Shown: positions 34,898 through 42,689 of the stretch, in pieces
Position numbering within the stretch: position 1 is the stretch's first letter
Layout of the letters: each line of letters starts with the position of its first letter
Source of the DNA: Verrucomicrobiaceae bacterium
Lineage (GTDB): Bacteria > Verrucomicrobiota > Verrucomicrobiia > Verrucomicrobiales > Verrucomicrobiaceae
DNA: 64,000 nt
NCBI GenBank assembly: GCA_016795485.1
Contig: JAEUHM010000019.1
Span: 78,613-142,612 of the forward strand
Direction of reading: 5' to 3'
Position numbers and translations under genes: made by a program
Notes under the pieces: generated by a model
What the model was told of the DNA's origin: nothing
What the model saw: only the letters and a program-made list of their open reading frames with translations
Databases searched by the model: none

Positions 34898-36424
34898 CTA
34901 CTTTTTCCCCGCAAACACCTTCCAGAGGTCATCTTCCGACTTACCAGTAAGCTCTAGCCACCGCTCTGGGTGGTAGCGGCTAGCCCGCAGGTCTGCGTTG
35001 AGCTTGATTACAAGGCCTGGACCGTGATTCTTCTCAATCCACTCAAGGAAGATCGCAGCTGTTTTGTATCCGTCTTTGTAGCTGGAGCGGGCAAAGTCGA
35101 GCACGGGCCGTGGAGCTTGCGGCTCGTAATGGGCAATCCGGATGTAGTCAGCAATCCCTTCAACTAGCCAACCGGGACCGCCGGGCGGATAAGCCTGTAC
35201 CACGTGGCAGAGCTCATGGACTACCATGCCCCAATCGTCTGGGTGCTGTCGCACGTAGCGCGCCGAGATCGTGATTTTGTTTCCAGAAGCGTGTGCAACG
35301 CCCTTCATGTTCGGATCGAAGGTGAGCAATACCTGTTTCGGCGGCGAAAATCCGTCACTGGGAAGCAGGGCGGCGACTTTTGGGAGCCACTCCACACAAA
35401 GGCTGCCTGCCTTAGCACCCCACTCTTTGAGGTCGATGGCATCATTCGCATCGACAAGCGCGATGTAGTCGCCCCCGATGATTTTTGTAAGGGTGCGATC
35501 TCCAGAGCGAACCAGTGCCAACGAGTGATTCCGTTTGGATTCATCTCGCTTGAAGATTGGGCCGACTTCGACCACGCAGTTCTCACCATCCGCTTTTACC
35601 CAGGCGCAATCTGGCGAGTCCGGACCTCCTTGGTTTGGATAATATGCTCGGGCTCCCTTGATGGGCACTTTGGTTCCATTCAGTCTGGGCCAGCCGAAAG
35701 TGACATTTACCTTGGGAATCCCTGACTTTGGGATCTTTGCCGTGCTGTAGACTTCAACGAAGGCACTGTGTTTGTCCCAAAAAGTGAAGTCCGTGCCTTC
35801 AAATCTCAGACTGCCAACTTCATGCAGAGAGCCCCTCTGATCGCGAATCTTGCAAGTGAACCATGTGCCTTTGCCATCACTTGACGACTTTTCGATGCAC
35901 CAAGTGTAGGTGCCTTTCGTCCAAATGAACGGTCGCCGCACACTAGCGAACTCGCCTTCATAGCCCGCACTTTCCACAAGACAGTCCTCCGCAACAGTCC
36001 TGACGTGTTCCAGCCCGATCGGAGTTGTCTTGTCGCTCGACCAGCGAGAAAAGATTCCGCCTTTGCCTCGGTGAACTCGCTCCCGGCTATCTTTGTTAAC
36101 CCATCCATTGATGTTAGTCTGGATTCCACCATAAAACTGCAAACCATTGATCTTCGCGATGCCGCACGGAGAGATGTAAAGGTTGTAATCGGTCGGAACG
36201 TCACGGTCGATTGTCACATCGACCTCAAGGGAAGCAAAATGCTCCACTGGAGCCGTGAAGTCCCACCAAATGTTGGCTACGTGCCAAGGCAAGGGAGGTA
36301 GCTTGACTCCTGCTGCCTTGGCCATCACTTCTGGAGAAGGTTGTTGGCACAAATCCTCAGCCAAAGCACTGTTGATGAGAAGGCCGACGAGGAGAGAGCT
36401 GAGAGTGATGTGCATTTGCAACAT
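34898..36424 (-). CDS. Secreted DUF3472 plus basic-secretory-protein (metallopeptidase-like) protein
   Basis: A 508-residue protein with a signal peptide (1-22). Residues about 60-240 show the DUF3472 pattern, including FYGGIQTNINGW and IFSRWSSD. The C-terminal part (about 365-508) reads as the basic secretory protein family: HELCHVV (403-409, an HExxH-type zinc motif) followed by GWLVEGIADYIRI with the third ligand region. The BSP family belongs to the peptidase clan of plant defence proteins and bacterial homologues. The combination suggests a secreted peptidase or glycan-associated enzyme. An in-frame ATG at 36415 is equally possible as start. Confidence 0.8.
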   Translation of the reverse strand: MLQMHITLSSLLVGLLINSALAEDLCQQPSPEVMAKAAGVKLPPLPWHVANIWWDFTAPVEHFASLEVDVTIDRDVPTDYNLYISPCGIAKINGLQFYGGIQTNINGWVNKDSRERVHRGKGGIFSRWSSDKTTPIGLEHVRTVAEDCLVESAGYEGEFASVRRPFIWTKGTYTWCIEKSSSDGKGTWFTCKIRDQRGSLHEVGSLRFEGTDFTFWDKHSAFVEVYSTAKIPKSGIPKVNVTFGWPRLNGTKVPIKGARAYYPNQGGPDSPDCAWVKADGENCVVEVGPIFKRDESKRNHSLALVRSGDRTLTKIIGGDYIALVDANDAIDLKEWGAKAGSLCVEWLPKVAALLPSDGFSPPKQVLLTFDPNMKGVAHASGNKITISARYVRQHPDDWGMVVHELCHVVQAYPPGGPGWLVEGIADYIRIAHYEPQAPRPVLDFARSSYKDGYKTAAIFLEWIEKNHGPGLVIKLNADLRASRYHPERWLELTGKSEDDLWKVFAGKK

Positions 36425-36468
36425 GCTCGAACGATGATGACACCCTTCAAGCGGGAGTTCTCAGCACA

Positions 36469-36906
36469 TCACGGGTGAAGCAAGATCGCTCGAAGCTTTG
36501 TTTTCGCCGTTCCAGAGGTGAGGTCTGCCAATGTGTATTGATCAAGACGGGCGTAGAAGGCATTCAATGCCTCCGAAAGCGCTCCTTTCATCCGACAGGC
36601 ACCATTTAGGATGCAAGTGTTGGTTCCTGGGTCAAAACATTCGACAATAGCAGGATCGTCTTCAGTCTGACGCACAAGTCTGCCGATTTGGATTTCAGAT
36701 GCGGCCATGGCGAGGCTGATACCACCACCGCGACCCCGCTTCGTCTCCAAGTAGCCGAGGTGGGCGAGACGATTGACGACCTTGGCAAGGTGATGGCGCG
36801 AGATATCGAAGGCATCCGTTACTTCGTCCAATTGAAACGAGTCACCTTTTGCGGCCCCGAACATTAGAACGCGCAAGGAGTAGTCACTGAATAAGCTCAG
36901 ATGCAT
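36469..36906 (-). CDS. nsrR: Rrf2-family regulator, NsrR-like (nitric oxide sensor)
   Basis: The 145-residue protein starts with MHLSLFSDYSLRVLMF, the Rrf2 winged-helix N-terminus; the HTH follows (SRHHLAKVVNRLAHLGYLETKRGRGGG). Three Cys at 90, 98 and 104 lie where NsrR binds its iron-sulfur cluster; the first spacing is two residues wider than in Escherichia coli NsrR (91, 96, 102). NsrR represses NO-detoxification genes and releases DNA on nitrosylation. The neighbouring haemoglobin gene and the shared operators support this role over IscR or a cysteine regulator. The ATG at 36906 was chosen by homology; an extension to 36963 adds unsupported residues. Confidence 0.85.
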   Translation of the reverse strand: MHLSLFSDYSLRVLMFGAAKGDSFQLDEVTDAFDISRHHLAKVVNRLAHLGYLETKRGRGGGISLAMAASEIQIGRLVRQTEDDPAIVECFDPGTNTCILNGACRMKGALSEALNAFYARLDQYTLADLTSGTAKTKLRAILLHP

Positions 36907-36980
36907 AGCAGGACGGGAAGAATCGCAAAAGTTTACGGTAAGCGAAGGATAGATGTCGTCCATCTCTGTTTAGCTGATTA

Positions 36981-37003
36981 AAAGCGTATTTTCAGTGCGT
37001 CTT
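36981..37003. promoter_or_regulatory. Putative NsrR operator, regulator/HPP intergenic region
   Basis: A 23-base stretch fits the 11-1-11 layout of NsrR boxes: left arm AAAGCGTATTT, right arm CAGTGCGTCTT. It agrees in about three quarters of positions with the site before the haemoglobin gene. The internal symmetry is only moderate (6 of 11). It lies between the divergent regulator and HPP genes. Confidence 0.55.
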
Positions 37004-37068
37004 TAATGCTCCCCATGCCGTTGCATCGCATCCAGTCTCAATTTCAAGCTCTTGGCCCATCCCAAGTC

Positions 37069-37074
37069 GGAGGG
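37069..37074 (+). promoter_or_regulatory. Shine-Dalgarno that fixes the HPP start
   Basis: GGAGGG stands 8 bases before the ATG at 37083 and only 2 bases before an alternative TTG at 37077, which favours the ATG. Confidence 0.6.
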
Positions 37075-37082
37075 TCTTGTCG

Positions 37083-37754
37083 ATGAGTTGGAATGCATTC
37101 GTGCGATGGTTGGGCATTGAGCCAGTGACGACAAGTGCCACTGAGCGCGTCATTGCTGCTCTGGCTGGTGGGATGGCTATTTGGGTGCTTGCTTGGATTT
37201 CGCTATCATGGCTTCCTGCCAATGCGTCTGCGGCTCTCGTTGCATCGATGGGCGCGAGCGCGGTCATCCTCTTCGTAACACCACACAGCCCACTCGCTCA
37301 GCCTTGGCCGATGATTGCGGGGCACTTGGTGGCGGCATTTGCGGGTGTTTTGTGTGCCAAGTATGTTCAAGATGACGCGGTGAGCTGTGCTTGTGCCGTT
37401 GGGTTGACGATTGCGCTGATGCATCTGCTCAGGTGCCTTCACCCACCTGGCGGAGGCACTGCGTTGGCCGTGATTCTGGGAAGTGACCAAGTCCATGAGA
37501 TTGGTTTCCAGTTCCTGGTTACTCCCGTGGCGATGAATGCCGTCGTCCTTGTGTTGCTCGCGGTCGTCATCAACCTAGTGTTTCCTTGGAGACGTTATCC
37601 AACAGCCCTATTTGCACGTCGGGCCGTTCATAGCGAGGTTGCGCCAACGCATGATGAGATCCTCGCTGCACTGCGAAAGATGGACGCTTTTGTCGATATC
37701 GCGGAGGAAGAGTTGATTCAACTCATCGAGCTTTTGTCCAAAAAGAAGCGCTGA
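37083..37754 (+). CDS. HPP-family integral membrane protein
   Basis: The 223-residue protein has about five hydrophobic helices and the family-naming motif CLHPPGGGTALAV, plus ASMGASAVILFVTPHSPLAQPW, another conserved HPP-domain stretch. Plant HPP proteins have been linked to nitrite transport into chloroplasts; bacterial roles are unproven. A soluble tail (about 180-223) contains an acidic helix. Its place between an NsrR-like regulator and a haemoglobin suggests a role with nitrogen oxides, such as nitrite movement, but that is inference. Confidence 0.85.
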   Translation: MSWNAFVRWLGIEPVTTSATERVIAALAGGMAIWVLAWISLSWLPANASAALVASMGASAVILFVTPHSPLAQPWPMIAGHLVAAFAGVLCAKYVQDDAVSCACAVGLTIALMHLLRCLHPPGGGTALAVILGSDQVHEIGFQFLVTPVAMNAVVLVLLAVVINLVFPWRRYPTALFARRAVHSEVAPTHDEILAALRKMDAFVDIAEEELIQLIELLSKKKR

Positions 37755-37804
37755 TAGCGGAGTGTGCTGATCTTGCTCAATGCGATGCGGATTCTGACGA
37801 ATGA

Positions 37805-37827
37805 AAGACGTATTGAAAATGCATCTT
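37805..37827. promoter_or_regulatory. Putative NsrR operator before the haemoglobin gene
   Basis: The left arm AAGACGTATTG and right arm AAATGCATCTT flank one central A. The right half matches the Escherichia coli NsrR half-site AAATGCATCTT exactly and the two arms pair at 8 of the outer 10 positions. It is about 75 bases before the start codon at 37900. Confidence 0.68.
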
Positions 37828-37843
37828 TAAGTTTACTTTGCGT

Positions 37844-37863
37844 GCCCTCAGCGGTCTGAGGGC
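37844..37863 (+). other. Leader hairpin between operator and haemoglobin gene
   Basis: GCCCTCAG-CGGT-CTGAGGGC is a perfect 8-bp stem with a tetraloop, 36 bases before the ATG. A T run is absent (GGCATTTC follows), so it may be a stabilising 5' leader element or the end of the HPP transcript. Confidence 0.5.
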
Positions 37864-37899
37864 GGCATTTCTATTCCGATCAACAACCTCCAGTTATTC

Positions 37900-38472
37900 A
37901 TGAAAGTCATTCGCATCTCACTCGCCGTTCTTGGACTGCTTCTCAGCCTGTCCAACCCTATCAATGCTGCCGAAGAGCTAAACACGGTGTGCCCAATCAG
38001 TGGTAAACCTGTCGATCCAAAAATCACGACGGTTTATGAGGGCAAAACTTATGCGTTCGCGATGGAAGCGTGCAAAACAAAGTGGATTTCAGCCCGGGAC
38101 GCTAGTCTTTATCACAAACTGGGTGGCAAAGCCGCCATTGATGCGGCAGTGGAGTCCTTCTACGTCAAAGTGCTGGCCGATGATCGCATCAAGCACTTCT
38201 TTGATGACATCAATATGACGGCTCAGCGGCGGAAGCAGAAGGCCTTCCTGTCTGCCGCATTCGGTGGGCCACAGCCTTGGACGGGAAAAGACATGCGGAA
38301 AGCGCATGAGAATCTTCCCGGACTGAATGAGACACACTTCAATGCCGTGGCTGAGAATCTTCAGAAGACCTTAGAGGAACTGAAAGTGCCGAAAGACCTG
38401 ATTGATCAGGTGATGGCCATCGCTGCGTCCACCAAGGACGATGTGCTCAATCGGAAGCCTGCTGGCAAGTAA
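37900..38472 (+). CDS. Exported YHS-domain/truncated haemoglobin (group 1) fusion
   Basis: The 190-residue protein starts with a Sec signal peptide (1-24). Residues 26-62 look like a YHS metal-binding module (CPISGKPVDPK and a second Cys at 58) and residues 70-183 are a group 1 truncated haemoglobin. Globin landmarks are the B10-region Tyr88 (ESFYVKVLADDRIKHFF), the CD stretch KQKAFLSAAFGG, the WTGKDMRKAHENL block with proximal His136, and HFNAVAENLQKTL. Group 1 trHbs detoxify NO or bind O2; export to the periplasm and the YHS fusion are unusual. The NsrR-type operator fits NO control. Confidence 0.88.
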   Translation: MKVIRISLAVLGLLLSLSNPINAAEELNTVCPISGKPVDPKITTVYEGKTYAFAMEACKTKWISARDASLYHKLGGKAAIDAAVESFYVKVLADDRIKHFFDDINMTAQRRKQKAFLSAAFGGPQPWTGKDMRKAHENLPGLNETHFNAVAENLQKTLEELKVPKDLIDQVMAIAASTKDDVLNRKPAGK

Positions 38473-38494
38473 AGTTCAAGTCGGTAAGCGCACG

Positions 38495-40000
38495 CTACTC
38501 CGGGATGGAGTCCGTGCGCTTTACTGTTTTTCCTTCCCACACAGCTTCATCGCTCTTCTTGTCATAGGTGAGCACACGACTTGCGCTGTTGGGAGCAGGC
38601 GGCACGTCGATTTTAGGCAGCCATTTGCGATGCGCTTCGATGATTGAGGCATGTTCTGGCTTGTTAGCGACATTCGTCCACTCGTTGGGGTCATTTTTCA
38701 TGTCGTAGAGCTCCTCTGAGCCATCTGCGTAACGAATGTAACGCCAGTTCTCGCTGCGGATGCCGTGATTTCCTTGGTTGTGGCTGGTGATAGCGGGGCG
38801 CTCTCGTTTGGTGCCTGCGTCCTTGAGTTGAGGGGCAAGGCTGATGCCCTCAAGGTCATCACGAGGGGGCACGCTAGCTAGGTCGATGAGTGTGGGATAG
38901 ATATCCAGCAACTCAGCTGGTTGAGCGCACTTTTGACCCGCGGTTACACCCGGACCTGCAAAGACTAGAGGAACTTTGGTGCCGCGATCCCATAGCGTGT
39001 TCTTGCCGGTGATCTCTTTTTCTCCGAGATGCCAGCCGTGATCTCCCCATAGGACCACAATGGTGTCGTCGGCATGTCCGGACTCCTCTAGCGCGGTGAG
39101 CAGGCGACCCACTTGTGAATCCGTGAAGCTGACACAGGCAAGATAACTGCGGACGAGGTTGCGCCATTGACCGGCTTCCTTGAGAAACTTCAGACGCGGC
39201 TCTGGAAGCTCCCAGTGCAGATACCACGAGAAGCGTGGTGTGTCGGCGCGATCGTTCTCCAGCACCTTGGGTAGAACGCTGTCGTCGTCTGGGTAGAGGT
39301 CGAACCACTTCTGAGTGGCATAACATGGCACGTGCGGAAGGAAGAAGCCTGCGGCAATGAAGAACGGTTTGTCTTTGGGAGCGTTTTTGATCTGCTCTAC
39401 CGTCCAAGAGGCAACCTGATAGTCACCTTTGCCTGTATCGTCATTGTCCAGTGGCCAGACGCCCCAGTCGACGAGTGCATGATTGCCCATTGGAGTAGGA
39501 TCGACGAGCTTCTTCGGCGGTTTGCTTCCCACGCCGCCGTAGGGCGCTGTCACTTGAAACTCTGATTTCATAGTGTCGCCCTTCTTCTTGCCTTTCGCGC
39601 GTCCGGCACCGCCCCCTGTGCCGCCGTGGTAGATTTTTCCCGTGGCCGCAGTGAGGTAGCCGTGGTTCTCGAAGTGCTGAGGTAGCGTGACGCGATCTTT
39701 CCACTTTGGAAGTGTGCGGAACCACGGTGAGAGACCATAAACCCCTGTAGTTGTGGGTCTCAGGCCGAGCAGCAAGCTTGTGCGGGAGGGATTGCAAAGT
39801 GGGGCCTGGCAGTGAGCGTTGAGGAATGTGGTGCCGCGCGCTGCGAGCTTGTCGATGTGGGGTGTCATTGCCATCACGTGCCCGCCGAGATGCCCAATCC
39901 AGTCGTTCTGGTCATCAATGGCGATGAACAAGATATTTGGCTTGTTGGCAGCGGTAACGAGGAGCGGGACGAGGCAGATGAGGAGCAGCAGCACTTTCAT
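38495..40000 (-). CDS. Secreted sulfatase (iduronate-2-sulfatase-like)
   Basis: A 501-residue formylglycine-dependent sulfatase with signal peptide (1-18). The sulfatase signature CNPSRTSLLLG begins at Cys69, the residue oxidised to formylglycine; metal ligands are in IAIDDQND and in VVLWGDHGWHLGE. The order (AIDDQNDWIGHLGG, QAPLCNPSR, late YRYIRYADGSEELYD) fits the iduronate-2-sulfatase branch. It probably desulfates a polysaccharide such as an algal or glycosaminoglycan-like sugar. It is 70 bases from the beta-helix protein on the same strand. Confidence 0.93.
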   Translation of the reverse strand: MKVLLLLICLVPLLVTAANKPNILFIAIDDQNDWIGHLGGHVMAMTPHIDKLAARGTTFLNAHCQAPLCNPSRTSLLLGLRPTTTGVYGLSPWFRTLPKWKDRVTLPQHFENHGYLTAATGKIYHGGTGGGAGRAKGKKKGDTMKSEFQVTAPYGGVGSKPPKKLVDPTPMGNHALVDWGVWPLDNDDTGKGDYQVASWTVEQIKNAPKDKPFFIAAGFFLPHVPCYATQKWFDLYPDDDSVLPKVLENDRADTPRFSWYLHWELPEPRLKFLKEAGQWRNLVRSYLACVSFTDSQVGRLLTALEESGHADDTIVVLWGDHGWHLGEKEITGKNTLWDRGTKVPLVFAGPGVTAGQKCAQPAELLDIYPTLIDLASVPPRDDLEGISLAPQLKDAGTKRERPAITSHNQGNHGIRSENWRYIRYADGSEELYDMKNDPNEWTNVANKPEHASIIEAHRKWLPKIDVPPAPNSASRVLTYDKKSDEAVWEGKTVKRTDSIPE

Positions 40001-40070
40001 GAGAAGGCAGAGAACGGAGATTTCTTGAGATGCTTACCAGGGAATGATTTCGGAAGGCGTGACCTCTCGT

Positions 40071-42584
40071 TCAGCCTTCCGGTTGGATGCCCATCAGCTC
40101 AAACGGGATCTTTTTGAATCCGAGGCGAAAAGCGGGTGATGTCGGCTGAAGGCGAAAGTCATCTTGGTCTGGATTGATGAACTGCGGATCCGCTACAAGG
40201 CTGTTTTGGTCCCAACCCTCGGCCTGCCACGCGTTCCATTCGTCGAGTGGTTCAGCTTCCGTGATGACGACATCGTCGATGCTCACAGTTCCCGACGGAG
40301 AATGGCTGTCGATTCGCAACCAACCAGTCTTGATCCAGTCTTTGAAATCGCTGGCACCTTGGCGAGGCACTCTCGCAGTGACTTCCACAGCCTGCCATTC
40401 TGGAGATGCGGCAAAACCGGCACCCTTGGCCTGCCAGTAGCCTTTGCCTGGTTCATACGCGGCTAAGGCCAGTTCCACCCGCATGCCTGGGGCACTGGAT
40501 TTGATTCGAGCTCTGATCCTGTAGGCACCACCGGGCTTGAGACCCACATTGGGGCCATGAAAGGTGCTGTGGGGATTCTTTGGATCGTCACTCACCGCGC
40601 TGTCGGCCGTGAGCGCCCCATCTTCGGTCATTCGCAGTTCCACTTTGCCTGGGCGATGATTCCAACCCCAGCCTTTGGGCGTGGAGCCGGCCACCTGACC
40701 GTCTAGGCTGCCCGCGCCTGCTAGCAGATCGGGTCCCACATCGTTTCCAACTCGACTGACGTTCGTTCTGACGGGCATGCCTGCTGCCCAGGCGAGGTTT
40801 TGGTCAATGGTGTTCCACTTGGGCGTGCAGTGGCGAATGTCGCCGTAGAGACTGCCTTCCTCGCAGAGCACGATGTTTCTGCTCACCACGTTGCCGCTCA
40901 TCATGGTTCCATCATCACGGAAAGGATGGCGTGGATTAATCTCCATGCCGCGCATCCCCTTCCAAGCGGGCTCGTCTTTCACCGAGTCATAGCCCTCGAT
41001 CATGGTCTTCAGGTGGTTCTTGAAGAAGCTCATGTCTTCACGCCATCCGTGCAAGTCGAAGGCGTATTTCCCGGCACCGCTAAAGATGTTGTTCTCGACC
41101 CTACAGTCGCGTGAGTTGTGCAGATGGATGCAACTGGTGGCACAGCGGTAAACGATATTGCCAATGATGTCGATACCGCCGCTGTTGTCGTCTGGATAGA
41201 GGCCAAAGGTGAACCACGGGTGCTTCAGGCCTTCCTTCTCCTGGCCACAGCCGACAACGTCGTGAATGAGGTTGTAGCTCCACGACGTGCCGCGAGAGCT
41301 TATCCAGTCTCGTCCGCCGGTGTAGATGGCACCCCCGTCCTGGGTCTCCAAAACGACGTGATGAATGTGGTTCCACTCCACCTTGCAGAAGTTTCCACTC
41401 ATTTGCACAGCCATCCGAGGGCAGTGATGAATGTGATTGTGCTCCGCGATCAACTCTACGCCATAGAGCGAGACACCAGGGCCATTTTTGTTGAAGAAGC
41501 CCACGTCGTGGATGTGGCAGTTGTCCACGATGTGTTTCGGGCCGGTGAGTTTCTTGCGGTCTCCTCCAGTAAGGCCCACCCCAGAGCTGCCCGTGCGCGA
41601 AATCTCGCAGCGAGTGACTCGACAGGCCGCTCCTCCGTTAATCGAGACCCCAGCTCCATGGAAACCACCGCACTGATCCAGGCGGCAGCGCTCGATGAGG
41701 CAATTGGATGCGTTCTCCATCGTGATGGCGGTACCCTCACAACCGGTGAAATCGATCCCGACAATCTTCACGTCTGACGCGCCCTTAATCTGGATGATGG
41801 ACTGCACGACAGGCAGCCAAACTTTGGGGGCCTTGTCTTTCTTGGGCGGCCAAAAATACAGTTCTCCGGTTCGCTTGTCCCAGAACCATTCGCCAGGAGA
41901 GTCCAGTTCCTCCAGGGCATTCTGGAAGTGAAAACGGTTATGTGGATGCAAGTCGTAGCCGCAGGCTTTTGCCAAAGTGAGCTTACGAGAACTCGAATCT
42001 AGGCTGAGGACGGGTTCAAGGAAGTTCCACCAGCCGTATTGAGCGAAGATGTCGATCTGGACATCTTCCGGGTGAGCCCACTTCCGGAGATCCTTGGCTT
42101 TCACATAAAGTTCGCGATTCCAGTCGTGACCTTGGGGTGCCCCCGAAGCGGGAAAGTCTTCAACGAACGCCCAACCACCGTAAAGCGGGTCTTTCGGGTC
42201 AAAGTTTGGATATCTGGCAAGGATTTGGCGCTCGCCTTTGTAGAGGAGTTGCTTCGGCGTCACTCCCTTTGGGGCCGTCGTCTTCAAGATCGCCCCTTGA
42301 AATGGCTTCCAGCCGCCCACCTCCACGACACCAGCCACCAGGGGAGCGGCTCCAGGCTCTGCGATGAAGGACAAACCAGAGTCAGCCGCTTCAAGGACGA
42401 GCGTCTTCGACAGAAAATAGGTCCCCGACTTCAATACCATCGTCTTCGCCTTGATCCGCCGGGCCTCATCACGGGCTTTTGCTAGGTCAGCGAAATCCCC
42501 AACGGGCGAGATAACCAACTCCTGGGCACAAACCAAAGATTGAAGGGAGATTAACAGGCTAAAACAGGGAAGAAGGCGAAACAT
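40071..42584 (-). CDS. Secreted right-handed beta-helix protein
   Basis: An 837-residue exported protein (signal peptide 1-20, start at ATG 42584). The middle (about 230-560) is made of repeated beta-helix coils with NCHIHDVG, HNHIHHCPR and RVENNIFSG units, typical of Pectate-lyase/DUF1565-type polysaccharide lyases and epimerases. The C-terminal part (about 680-800), KPGGAYRIRARIKSS and VEVTARVP, reads as a carbohydrate-binding jelly roll. With the downstream sulfatase it suggests a polysaccharide degradation pair; the actual substrate is unknown. Confidence 0.88.
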   Translation of the reverse strand: MFRLLPCFSLLISLQSLVCAQELVISPVGDFADLAKARDEARRIKAKTMVLKSGTYFLSKTLVLEAADSGLSFIAEPGAAPLVAGVVEVGGWKPFQGAILKTTAPKGVTPKQLLYKGERQILARYPNFDPKDPLYGGWAFVEDFPASGAPQGHDWNRELYVKAKDLRKWAHPEDVQIDIFAQYGWWNFLEPVLSLDSSSRKLTLAKACGYDLHPHNRFHFQNALEELDSPGEWFWDKRTGELYFWPPKKDKAPKVWLPVVQSIIQIKGASDVKIVGIDFTGCEGTAITMENASNCLIERCRLDQCGGFHGAGVSINGGAACRVTRCEISRTGSSGVGLTGGDRKKLTGPKHIVDNCHIHDVGFFNKNGPGVSLYGVELIAEHNHIHHCPRMAVQMSGNFCKVEWNHIHHVVLETQDGGAIYTGGRDWISSRGTSWSYNLIHDVVGCGQEKEGLKHPWFTFGLYPDDNSGGIDIIGNIVYRCATSCIHLHNSRDCRVENNIFSGAGKYAFDLHGWREDMSFFKNHLKTMIEGYDSVKDEPAWKGMRGMEINPRHPFRDDGTMMSGNVVSRNIVLCEEGSLYGDIRHCTPKWNTIDQNLAWAAGMPVRTNVSRVGNDVGPDLLAGAGSLDGQVAGSTPKGWGWNHRPGKVELRMTEDGALTADSAVSDDPKNPHSTFHGPNVGLKPGGAYRIRARIKSSAPGMRVELALAAYEPGKGYWQAKGAGFAASPEWQAVEVTARVPRQGASDFKDWIKTGWLRIDSHSPSGTVSIDDVVITEAEPLDEWNAWQAEGWDQNSLVADPQFINPDQDDFRLQPTSPAFRLGFKKIPFELMGIQPEG

Positions 42585-42689
42585 GGCAGATCGAAGCATA
42601 CCGGAATGCCTCCTAATGCCCGGTCTAGGCCAAGAAGCGCACACATTTTTGCAAAAATAGGCCAACTCGCCCGTTTTTACTCGCCAGCC

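Noticed and set aside
35204..35725. 173-codon plus-strand frame
   Set aside because: It is antisense to the DUF3472/BSP gene, which has signal peptide and domain evidence.
37077..37082. TTG start for the HPP gene
   Set aside because: The GGAGGG ribosome-binding sequence is only 2 bases away; the ATG at 37083 has an 8-base spacing.
41118..41777. 219-codon plus-strand frame
   Set aside because: It is antisense to the beta-helix repeats, whose repetitive codons leave open frames on the other strand.
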